Positions 11,005 to 23,000 of a stretch of 64,000 nucleotides of DNA are shown here, in pieces; the stretch's first letter is position 1, and the number at the start of each line of letters is the position of its first letter. Origin of the DNA: Atrichornis clamosus (Eukaryota > Chordata > Aves > Passeriformes > Menuridae); contig WBMZ01009037.1 in the NCBI GenBank assembly GCA_013400975.1, positions 1 to 64,000 on the forward strand, read 5' to 3'. Both the position numbers and the translations under genes were made by a program. Under the pieces are notes generated by a model. That model saw only the letters and a list, made by a program, of their open reading frames with translations, searched no databases and was not told where the DNA came from.

Positions 11005-14000
11005 CTGTGCAGGACAGGAAGGCACAGAAGAGTTTGTCTTCAAAACTTGCAAGTCCTCTTCTCACCCCACCCCACAAAACCTTAAAGCAAACTAGGTCCC
11101 ACAGAGATCTTTATCAAAAGTGACAAGGTTGTTGCTGCATTGGGAGCTCTGTGCAGTGGTAGCTTGTGTTCTGTTCTGGGTTTAAAAAGCAGTCAAAGAG
11201 GAGCAAGTTCTTGATCAGCTGATCCAAGTCACCAGTCCACCCATGCTCCCTGTACCTCACACTGGTTCTGAAGAGGATTCACAAAAGCTGCCTTGCAAAA
11301 TCATCAAGAAAGCTTGCTTGTAGAAAGCACTGCAAGTTCTGGCCTTTTGTTTTATTATTTAGGGCTAAATTGTAGGTTTATTGTTTGAGCCTAGGGCTTT
11401 GGTGCCTTCCTTGGCATTAGGGAGAAGTCTTACCCTTCTCCCTGACTATTCAAATCCTAGACCTCTCATGACATTGGCTATCTCCATTCTTTATGATAAA
11501 AAAAGTCTGTGTTCTTGCCGTGTCTCACTTTCACACAGTGGCATAGCTCCCCCCGATCAGGAGTGCTCCCAGGGGAGGTTAAATATTCTGTATTCATTTG
11601 GAATAAAACATTCCCCTTTCCTGCAAGGCAGGGGCTTCCAAGGTGTAGGACAGCACTTCTTCACTTGAGAGGTTCAGAGGCATGAGCTGGGATAGTCTGG
11701 AGTTAGTCTGGGTAACTACTGCATCTCAGGGTGTGCCAACGCTGCCACTGAGTTTTGCCAGACAAATCCTGGCTCATTTTTACAAGATTACATACTAGCA
11801 CAACTGAGGAGCTGAGCTGTAACAGCTCTCACAGAGTAACCAAAGAGCTCAGATCATAGCATAAGGCTCCTCTTTCCCTCACCCTTTAGGATTAGTAATG
11901 AATTCCTGGAGGGGCGAGGCACTCAAGATTACTCACTCATGACATTAACCACCCAACCACAGCTACAGCTTTGCTCCCTCTTCCCATGAGCACCTCCCAA
12001 ACATGGCTTTAACTCGGGAGATTGTGAGAAAACTCACGCTGACTCCAGGGTCCATTTTGATGAATATTTTCCTTTTTCAGAGACACTTTCCTTCCTGGTT
12101 GATTGGTCCTGTACTTCAGCAGGCAATTCTGACCGCTCATTTCTGTAAGCAAGAATCAACAGTTCCAAGGCTTTGCCATGCAGCACTCAAGCCAAGCTAT
12201 TGTGAATTTAGCTCAATTTGCCACCTGATCAGGGCTATAAGGAGCTCATTAAAAACAAGCCAACACACCTCAGAGGAGGTTGCTGTTGGACTTACTTGGT
12301 TTCAAAATGTTCCTCTTCATACTCTGCCCAGGAATAGGTGCTGAGGAACCTCTGGAGCGAAGGACGCTTCTCATTGTGCTTGGCCCCTAGTCTGCCCCTG
12401 CCATGTTTTAAACAAGTTTGCCTGAATTTCCCCATCAGATACACAGCAGGAAATCAAATTTAGCAGCAGCCTACTCATCTGGCAGACTTCAGACAAAGAG
12501 CTTTCAAAATTAGTTGCTTGCAATTAGGATTATTAAAAAGAGCCCAAACAAATGAAACTGAACAAAACTACAGCTCCATTAATGGTAGATACTTAGATTT
12601 CATATCTTAGTTCTAAAGCAAGAAAGTTGAGGTATTTTTTTTTAAAGCTCTCAATGTGTAATAAATAAAAAAGGAGAGCTCATGAAGGCTCATTTACCTA
12701 TTATAGCACATAAAACTAATGTGAAAGGTGTAGCCTGAACATTATTATACCTCAAGATGCTCCATAGGCTGCTTACTACAGGCACAGTTAGAGCTGAAAA
12801 ACATTTCACCCAAAATGAAAGACAAGCCCAAGCAACTTTACCAACTGCTTGATCTCCTGGTGAATCTGTCACTCCGTTCGTCTCCATCGAGTTCGTGGAA
12901 CTGGGCCTGGAGGAGAAATTTGACACATTTATGCTCTGGTATTCTCACACTTCAGCCCAGCCAGCTTTGAGGGGGTAAAGCACCTCAGCATCCATCCAGG
13001 AACCCCTACTTACCAGAGGCACCCCAATCCCTGCATTCCCAGCACTCCTAGGCACTGTTGCAATGCTAACTCTCCGCAGGGCTGACGAGGGCTATACAAA
13101 TAAGAGGCATTACTGGCTCTTACCAAGGAACAACTGAATTGCTCTCTGAGCACATAAAATAGCACCTGTTTTTATACAAACTGTACGAAAAAAAATTGAT
13201 TTTGATACTTAGCTTGAAGTGACACAAAGAATCAAGTTGCAAGTGCAGATCAAATCATAATTTTGAAGCAGCATCTTTCCAGATTAAGTGCTTTTTGCCT
13301 ACCTGAGTGAGCCTGGCTACACAGCTTCCAGCAAAATACCAGAACTGAATGTGTCTAAATTCCCCTAGTCTTGCTTACAGTCAATTTGAATCGCTCCCAT
13401 CTATTTTTCTCATATTTCTGTGCTAAGCCCTCCTTTAACCCCAAGAGAACCTCACATGAACGAGGGAGAGCCCAGCCATTTCAGCTTCTGTGAAGGCTTC
13501 ATCTTCTAAGGAGGATGGACCACTTAGGGTGACTGAAAAGTAGATCCTCATGTTTGATCAGCCCATATTTGTGACAGAAAACCACCAAATCAAGCATGTA
13601 GCAGTGCACCAGCACATGACAAAGCAAAGACAAACACACACTTAAAACCAGACTTGGAATTTCATGGAAGGGCCATTACCTTAAAGTTAAAAGGACTTGG
13701 TAGCTTTTTATTTGTAGATTCATCTGTGAAGAGATCAAACATCAGAAAAGCTTACAGGAGGAGTTTGCTGCATACAGGAGCACAGTGAGCTTAATTTGCA
13801 GCAAAAGGTCTGACTTTCTGCAGTGTTTAAGCAAAGAGCACTCTCAGCTGAAATGAAACCTCAGAAAAAAGCTTCCTATTTCATTAAATAAGTTCATAAT
13901 ATTCACATATTACCCATCCTCGGCAAGCATCAACTTCTGTCACTATCATCAAATATATTCTATTGTTGAGTCAGTGTCCTGTTACAGGACTGTCTTTCGC

Positions 14001-17000
14001 AGTCAGGACAAAATAGCCTGTGACTCAAAAGGCTCCTGCAACAATTTTACTGGTGTGCAAGGCTTCCCTTTTGGTTTTTAAAGACACATTCTATTTTTCA
14101 GAAGGATTTAATACTTCCCAGGCAAAGCCACAATTGCACAGCATCATCTGAAGACCTGGCTGCTGTACCACCTGCTTAGAGGGGGAAATACAGACCCCCT
14201 GCACTTAAAAGGTCTAATTCCCATTTAGAAAAGAGCAGGGAGCATCTGTAGAGAGCAGCCAAAGCTCAGCTACCTAGAAATAGCTTCTGTGAATGCTCCA
14301 GTGTGAACAAGCACCCAAATTTACTGCTCACAAGGAATAAGATTATCACCAACACATGCCATGCACTTTTCTGAAAGCCAGAATGTTCCTGTGTACTTGC
14401 AAAGGTCCCACACATGCACTCCAAGATTCATGACAATTTATGTACAAGTCTGATTTCAGAGTAGCTTTTAATGCTGCTAATAAATTGCTATTTCCCTCCA
14501 TTTTCAGAAAAGGGGACAAAACAACCACATAATCCCTCTACCTAAGATATGGAGAGATGCTATGACTATTCTGCACCTACAAGGCTCTGTCTGGCAGGTG
14601 CTAGTAAGGGAAAGAGGAAGAGGCTTTTCCTAGTTACCTCTGTCTCCAAGGGAGCTGAAGGACCTCTCGTTCTGGAGCAGGACCTGTTTGAGCTCCTCAA
14701 GCTCAGCGTGTTCTTTTGCATACATGCGCTTCAGGTTTTCCACATGCTGGATCATCACCTCCACGGCCTTGCTCACCCGGCTCTCCTGATGGAGGAGGAA
14801 AAAGAGGCAACTCTGAGGAACTGTGTCGTGTGTGGAGATCTCCCCGTTCAGCATCCGCTGTTGTCTTGTACCACCACGATACAAGATCTTCCCACTTCCA
14901 TCCACCTTTTCAAAGTTTCACTGCAACCCATCTCCCAACACATGCCCAGGCTACACAGGTTTCATTTCTCCTGTGATTACTCCTGTCCAAAAAGAAATAG
15001 TCTTCAATTTTCCAAGGCCTTATAACTCGTCTCCTTCTCTGATCTACAGTCTGATCTCAGCTGCCACCATGCATTTTCTAGTATTGCCAAGTGATATTTT
15101 CATGCTGCTCTGTGGCATTACACACAACTGCACCTAACATTTGAGCAGGTCTTTGCTGTTTTCTATAGATTCAGCTTTTTAGCTGCCCTTTCTATGAGGC
15201 AGAACCACCATTAGAGCATCAAGGCTATTGTTACCACACTGCTTTCTTGTGCTTGCTATTGTGTATATCCCACTGCTGCAAAGGCTTCTTTTGATTTTTT
15301 GTTTGTTTTTTCAATCAGAACCTTATTTCTGCTGTGGGTTTTTGCACAATTCTAGTGCAATGTAGCTGCTCTCAGTGCCTGGGATTCCTTACAACAACAC
15401 AAAGAGTGAGAAGAGAAAGCCAGGACTAAGCTGTACTGGCCTACATACACCAGATATTCCCAAATCCAGTTCTGGAACCAGAAGCCCAGCAAACAGACAT
15501 GGCTATCCCTTTACATCCAGATGATTTTAGCTTTGTACAAAGTACTTTTTCAAGGAAACACTTACCTGATTAATGGCTCCCAACATCTCTGCTCTGCTGG
15601 CAACCCGGGCTGCATATTGACTAAGGAACTGCAGGCTCTTCTGCAGCTTCTTAATGATCTCCTGTGCTTGGTTATCCTCTTCACACAAAGGAACTAATGC
15701 CTAAGAGGCACATTGGTAGGAAAACCAGCGTGAATTACTAACAGAGAATGAAGGGTTCAGCTGGTGACACTGAGGAATTGTGTTCAGGCCCTCATCAACA
15801 TCCTCAATCAGTGTGACTTGGATAAAGAGCTCCAGTGGGCAGAGACTGGAGCATAAAATCAGCTGAAACAAGGATTCAGGTCACGTGTTTGTGCAATAGA
15901 AAAATTCCCCACTTCCTGAGTGCACAATATACTTGGATGAAGGTTGCTCCTATTACAACTGCATTGCTCAAGAACTTCATTCAGATTTGCTCATAATGTA
16001 TCACACACACACACACCCACCCTTCAAAGGGCTGTTCTGAGAGAGACACTTTCACATCTGTTCATCCCATCCACCCTACAAGCCCTGGCCCATACTGACC
16101 TCTAACATCTTTACAGCATTTGTGATCTCCTTTTTCAAGTTTTCTTCAGCCAAGTCTCGGGACCTCTCTTCGAGCCTCACTCTCTTGTCCAAGGTAAACA
16201 AGTCACACTTAAAACCTAAAGACAACCTCAGAAATTCAGCCTGTTGTGAGAGAGGAAGAGATTTCAGAATAACCCAAGTGATGCAGAAGTTTAAGTAGAT
16301 TTGGACACTGACATGACATTTGGGACTGCACCCCATGAACAAAGTTATAGGAGAGACACAGAAGAGTAACTGAACATGACCCACTTCCTCAAAGCAGGTC
16401 TTCCCATCTGTAGTGATGGGGGGAATGTTCTGCAGCCAGGAGAGGTGACATCCTGGCAGTACACTGCCATCTGTGCCTTTTGACAAAACTCTCTTAAATC
16501 AGCACATTCTGCCTGGGAGGAGGTCATAGCTATGCTCCTTCAAGCTTGCAAACAAATGTTAGTGACAAGTCTTTGTTCTATTTTACAGATTTCCACCCCA
16601 TCTCTCCCAAAATCTCAATTAGGCTTGGGAAGTGAGAGTTCAGAAGTTAACATATAGAAATACATCCAGTTTAAGCTGCTCAGCATCATTCTTTTACACA
16701 GGAGAAGATATCAATCAGGGCTTATCTACGAGATCTCTGTTGCCTGAGATACTTCAGAACACAAGCAGTTGAGCACTTACCTCCACTTCCTTCTCATTTG
16801 GGGACTCACTGTGGGAAAAGAAAAAGAATCATGTAACAGATGTGGATTTAAATTCATACCTGCAGGTGATCACTGAAAGTCGACACACTTACGGCTCGTT
16901 TTGCTTGCTTTTATCTCCTTTAATGCCACCTGCAGTGGGTGAACTCCCTGATAAGAGACCAAAAAAAAAGCTTTCAGACAAAAGTGAAAAAACAGCCTCC

Positions 17001-20000
17001 CCAAACCAACCTGTGAAAGTCTTTTAAAGCTTCAACAGAAACCACTGTTAAGATTTCCAGTGTTAAGCTCTTGCCAGTAAACACAACCTGTGTCTCAGGC
17101 TATATTCAGTGTGAGACACCACAGCACTGCCACTTGTACAAAGCCCCAAAAGTCAGTTGTTTAGGTGGCTTCAACTGGCATCTTATTAGCACAGAAATGG
17201 TTAAAACCAGATTTTGGCTTCAGGATGATACATGACTTACTACATAACCAGCTCTTAGTGAGCTCCAAAGGCAAAAGGGGAGGTGATTAGAAGAGTGGAG
17301 ATGTCTAAGTAGAAACAATATCCTGCTCATCTATGTCATGGATAGCACAGAGATGCTTCTTTACAAATCTTTGGGCAGAGCAGGAGTTTCAAATTCCTCA
17401 ACTCCTTTGCAGATCCTAAGAATTTTCCCCTCCTGTCTAGAGGAACATGGGGCCGGTTAGATCAGTACCTGCAGAAATCAAAGCAGCAGATTTTGTATGA
17501 CACCACTGTCCTGCTCTCCATTTTGATCTCCAATCGCAGCTACTACACCTTTAAACAATGCCCTGGTAATATTTGGCATGGGACAGGCAGCTCTCTGCAC
17601 CTCTGCACAGCTCTGGCCCCAGCTGGCCAAGGCTTGGTGCTCTCATAATGTGAAGGTGTTCAGCAAAACTCTCTTACCTTTCCTACTGGGAACCACAGCT
17701 GGTGCTTCCTCCCTCTGCTCTTGGTTGTTTCTCTTTTCCTGGTCCACCTCCTAAAGGCACAGCGTAGTTATAGCAAGGGAGCAGCCACAGCACCACTGGA
17801 GGGGCCTGTGCCCTCCTTTGTCACTGCTCAGCCAAACCAGTTTGGCCTTTCACTGCCACCAGGACTCTTACCGGCTCTCGCTTTAACGCATCTTGAAACA
17901 CAGAGTTGTGTTCTTCCATCACAGGGCAGAATTCCTTCTTGGTCAGGCTCAGTCCTGCAGAGAAATATTCCCAAAATCAAATGTAATGATTAAAAAAAAA
18001 CCCCACCAAGCTTCCAACACCCACTGTTTGAGCTGTAGGCCAACAGGCCTAAAAATCTGCAGCAAATGCCAGGAGAGACCATTAAGGAGGAGAGGCAGCA
18101 GCAAAGAACACAAAGACATAGAGGAAGAAGTGTAATGATAATTCTCTTTGGAAAAAATCCCAATAAGTGTTATATATCTGAGAATATCATGTATTTGCTG
18201 AGTTGAATTTGCAAGAATTACAGTAACATTCCCTTGGATAAACTAATTTTGTTATTTTGCTACCAGCATGGAGGGTTTTTTGCTGTTGTTGTGTTTGCTG
18301 TTTAAAGAGACAGCTTATAATTTTTATTTTGAATTCTATAAGCATAGAAATATGTAAAAAAAAAAAAGTCCCCTGCACAAAGTAACAGGACAAGTGATGA
18401 GTATTTGTAATTCTCTTCTCCCACATTATGAAATACCAGATGAAGTTAAGAAATAGATGTTAATTCAGCTGCTGTTACTGAGGAGCTTGAGCACAGCCTC
18501 AGGTCATGAAATGCACGGTTTGCATATAGTTGTGGTATTTCAGGTGTCCATAAACTCTGAGCATGATCTGCCACTTGGACTGTCCTTTGTGCCCAAAAAC
18601 TGAACTAGCAGGGTGCTGTCAGAGCCAAAAAAATACCTGGTTTTCCCAAAAGCTGAGTGGGGATGAACTGGCAAGCTCAGGAACTGATGGTGCCAGTTCA
18701 AACCAATACAAACTTTCAAGTTCCACAAAATCTAGAAAAGCTTTAAAGCAGGCAAAAATAACCTCCAGAAAGACAGAGATTAAAGAGATTTACTTAAACT
18801 GAAAAGTCTGAGAGTAACACTAGTTTTTTACATAGCAGTAACTCTGGTAGCCATTCATACCTTTAAGTACATCTAGAATATTTTGTTTTCTGTAGTTACA
18901 CAAAGATGTGAGCCAAAGAAATGGCACAGGGAAAAACAGGGAACAAAAGTCACCTAAAGCTCCAGCTTCAGGTTTGAAGTCCTTTTGCTTTTCAACCTCC
19001 ACGTGAACCACCACCCTGCTCAGCACTCCCTGCAGTCCCTGCTGTTTTTTTGCAGCAGCCCTCTATACCTGACCTGACCCCCAAGCCCCTTTAGAAGGCA
19101 CTGTATGGTACTAGCAAAGCCTGCAAGGGGAGATTTATCAGCTCCAACACCAGAAACACTTTCCTTTCAGACATGTACAACAGGGAGCTGGATTCTCAGA
19201 CTTTAAGCTGTTGGGACTCTTTTTGATCTGTTTTGCATATCTGTTTTGCCAAAGGCACCTCGACCACATATGAAAATTAACAGTAGAGGCAAATTAGTAG
19301 AAAGAAAATACTTTAAAATTAGATTTCAGGACGATAGTACTAAAGAAAGAAACAATACCAAGCAAGAAACTATAGTCTTATATTTAAGTAAAGATTAAGA
19401 AATGGCTACAAACAAGCATGCACAGCTTTATAGAAAACAGCTTAAATACAGTGGGTACACACACCCCAGTTTTGGTTTGGTTTTATGGTTTTTCAGTAGA
19501 AGAAGCACCATCACATCTGGTCAGAATCTGGTGGGTGTTTATAGCTATAACAAAAGACAGAACCAGACACAAATGCCTCTCCTCTCCTCTTGACCCATTC
19601 CAGCTTCTTGTGCACTGAGCAACAGTCTTGAAAGAGAGGAAAGTGTTTAGTGGCACTGCTGAACTAAACTTTAACCCGTGAAAACATTCTTGCTCTTCTC
19701 AAAATTTTCTGGAGTTTAGTACTCAGTGGTTTGCCAGCTGAGCAAACACCAAGACCTCACCAAGTCATTTCATGTTTCCTGCTAGCAGTGCTGTGGGCTA
19801 CCAGCCTAGTACAAACAGGTAAACCCTTATTCCCCCTCAGTTTCAGGGACGGTAGAGAGCACTCGCAGGTGGAAATGCTTGCAAAAATAGAAATTCACAA
19901 GTTGTTGCTCTTACTCAGCTTCCTCATTTCAAAGATGTGCTGGAAGCAAACCATGTCCTCACTGGGTGAGAGCCAGTGAAGTGCAGCAGCCCCTGTACCT

Positions 20001-23000
20001 GAGACAGGACCAGCAGGGTCCTTATCGCTGCTTTTCTCCGTTGCTGTGGAAGTTGGCACATCTTCCTCTTTCTCATGTAAGCTCTGGGCTGATCTTCCCT
20101 CGATTACAAGGCAGCCTGCAATATCAGACAGCAGGAGACACAGCTCTTATTGTTCAGTAAACACAGAGACTTGGGCACATCCAAGACTTTCGGTGCAAAA
20201 CCTGTGCCCCAAATTAAGGACTCACCCGTTACCGGCACTGGGCTTTCCACAGAGGATGCAGAAACTTCTTGGGCTGAAGTTAAGTGACCACTGCCAAAAC
20301 AAAACTCTTTCAGAGACTCATCCACATGATACAATCTTGATAAAGGCTTTTAAATCTTGCACAAGACCTGACCTGGATGGGATTGGACTGGCTGGTAGTG
20401 TTGACTCCCCACGGTCAATCTTTATGGAAAGAGAGAAGAGTTAATATCAGGGAGAGGGCTGCCATGCCAGTAATAAAATTTGTATATCAAAGTTTTAACA
20501 ATTGCCCCAGCTGTGCCTAAATTATTCCAGCAGCGAAGAACTAGATGGTAAGTGCACACAGATTCACCTGAAGTCTGAAGCCACAGTGTATAGCTTAGCA
20601 TGTTATCATCATAAGGGGTGACCACGACATGTCTGAAGGAGTCTAATCTCAGGAATGTCATCCTTAGAGATGTGTTTTGGTTCCTGACTTCATGGTTTGC
20701 TTCTAACACACACTTTCAATGACAAACATGTGTTACTGCACCACTGTTCTATCTTAAGCCTGGACATCAAGAGAGATCTATTTTCAAGGTCTTGACTTCA
20801 AACCCTACAAGTGAGGTGCACAGAGCTTCACTTGGGTGTAGGGATCAGACTCATTAGGTAAATAAAAGTGTTAACAGTAACAGCACGACCAAGCAGGTGA
20901 TTCAAACACCAATCTGTCATGCTGTGTTGTACATTTTAGTGACTGCCTTTGAATGAAGCCAGTTTTACATTGTTATGTATAACAATTACCCAGCCCCTTC
21001 AGAGGGCCTCAGGCCTCCTCCTTGGGGTGCAAACAGCACAGAGGAATTAAGCAGTTGAAGGCTGGTGGTTTTGTTCATGTTCCTCGAGCTGCCACAGTGC
21101 GGTTCTGGACCCAAGTCTTATCACATCACAGACAAAACCAATATCCTCTGAAGTCTTCTAATATCAAGGGAGGTACTATATGTGCACTATCCCTCTTCCT
21201 CATTTCATCCTGGATAGCTCCAGCTCGCTCATTCAATTGTTAGGCTGGTCTCTCCTTATGGGTGAAGATAGAGGGGGAAAATGAGGTTCAAAGGGTTAAG
21301 TTGGCAGTGATCTGTGATGAATTGCACCCACTGTTGAAGAGAGGTGCTGAAGAGAAAACAAAACCAACCCAACAGCCAATCTTCTCTCCAAGCAGAGAAG
21401 GAATGAGGTTAGACAGCTCCCTACATGTATCAGGCATCCCAGAAAACTGTTGAAGCGTGTGTGGAGAGACAACAGAAAAACCGTATCAGCAAGTGACTGC
21501 CCATGTTCTGGTATCCTTCCTCCCTCCTCAAGTGTCCTCAAAGGACACAGGGAACCCAGCAAATTAGAACAGGTGTCCAAGGCTCCCAGTCACTCCTGAG
21601 AGCAACCAACAGCTCCCAGCATCAGGAAGTGTCTTTTCCCTCCTCCCTCCCTCACCCATCAGAGCCAGGCTGCACTTGCACAGCCGTGCCCCAGACAGAT
21701 GGATGCTTCCTCTAATGCAAATTCAGGCTATTTTTATTATTATTTGAATTCTCTCATAAGCTTAAGGAAGTACAGCACTACATTTAACTTGTTCAGGCCA
21801 CTAGGTCTAGAGGAGTATAGGGGAAGGATGGAAAGAAAACAAAAGAAATCTAAAGGGCTTTTAAACCTAACACACAGCAATGAAATAAACAGAAAGGCCT
21901 TCACATCATCTGGAACTGACTGAAATGATACATTACGCTACATGAGCTGTCCCTGCCCAGGTAGTCACATGCCCAGTGGCTTCTGTTTGCAATGAAGGAA
22001 AACCCTTGATTCAGTTTTTAAGACCCCAAGCTGACCATCAGGATTGTGCACTCCCCTGGCTTACACTTAGAGGGGAAAAAAAACAACAAAAAGGAAACAT
22101 CACATTCTAGATTTCTTAATAAAATAGAATCATGGAATGGTTTGAGTTGGAAGGTTCCAACCCCCTGCCACAGGCAGGGACACCTTCCACCAGCCCAGGT
22201 TGCTCAGAGCCCCGTCCAGCCTGGCCTTGAACACTGCCAGGGATGGGGCAGCCACAGCTTCTCTGGGAAATCTGTGCCAGGGCCTCACCACCCTCACAGG
22301 AAAATCTGTTTGCACAGGGCAGTAGAGAATGGTTGTTCTTCCTCATAAAAGGACTGTGTCAAAGATGATCCTGCAGTAAATTCCTAAGCATTTTTTTTCC
22401 CCTCCATCCCTTTGATTAGCATAATTATTAAAAAATTCTCTATCACAGCGCATGAATTCTGGCCACAGTCTTGTATAACTCCTCCCAAAAAACCATAAAT
22501 GTTTGGAAGGCCTGTCATCTGGTTTGTAGACTGTGGCATGACTTCCACATTTATAAATCAAAACAAGTGTGAAAAACCCAAGCCTCACTTGGCTCTGTCA
22601 AATGCTCCTTTGTTAAGTAGCCCCTAAATTTCTACGGTGACAATGCTTGGACACAAATAATTTGAGTTACTTACAAGATGAAGAGCTTAACCGGCTCAAA
22701 TACAACTGCAACTACAGTGTAATAAAACTGCAAAGAAATCTAGGGGGAGTTTTTCTATAAACAAGGATAATTCAAATTTTCATGCATGTCAGTTCTTAGA
22801 ACACATACTGGACACAGCTCGTTTGACTTTTCTACGGGGCAAGACTTAACATTTTTATTTTCCCCCTTTAGAACATTCATGAGGAAAGCTTATACTAAAA
22901 AGTGATAACAAGGATGGAAAATGGGATTTCTGAGCCCAGCTGGAATTACAGAAAGCTCCAGCGCAATGAAGCACAGGTGTTTCAAACAGCTTTGCATGGC

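Noticed and set aside
13451..13532. Joining the 13451-13532 block straight to the 12842 exon in the [11 protein letters not shown] frame
   Set aside because: The remembered LRMP sequence (DRFSRRSSSW) shows that the 12842 exon is read in the other frame. The block survives only as an alternative exon ending at 13456.
14549..15137. Overlapping + strand open frames of 86-158 codons
   Set aside because: They are shadows opposite the conserved IRAG2 exon 14638-14785. They have no independent similarity.
18954..19025. Open - strand block ([20 protein letters not shown]) with a donor GTGACT in an IRAG2 intron
   Set aside because: It fits the phase only with a poor acceptor (GCAGGGAG) and no pyrimidine tract. 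The flanking exons already join in phase without it.
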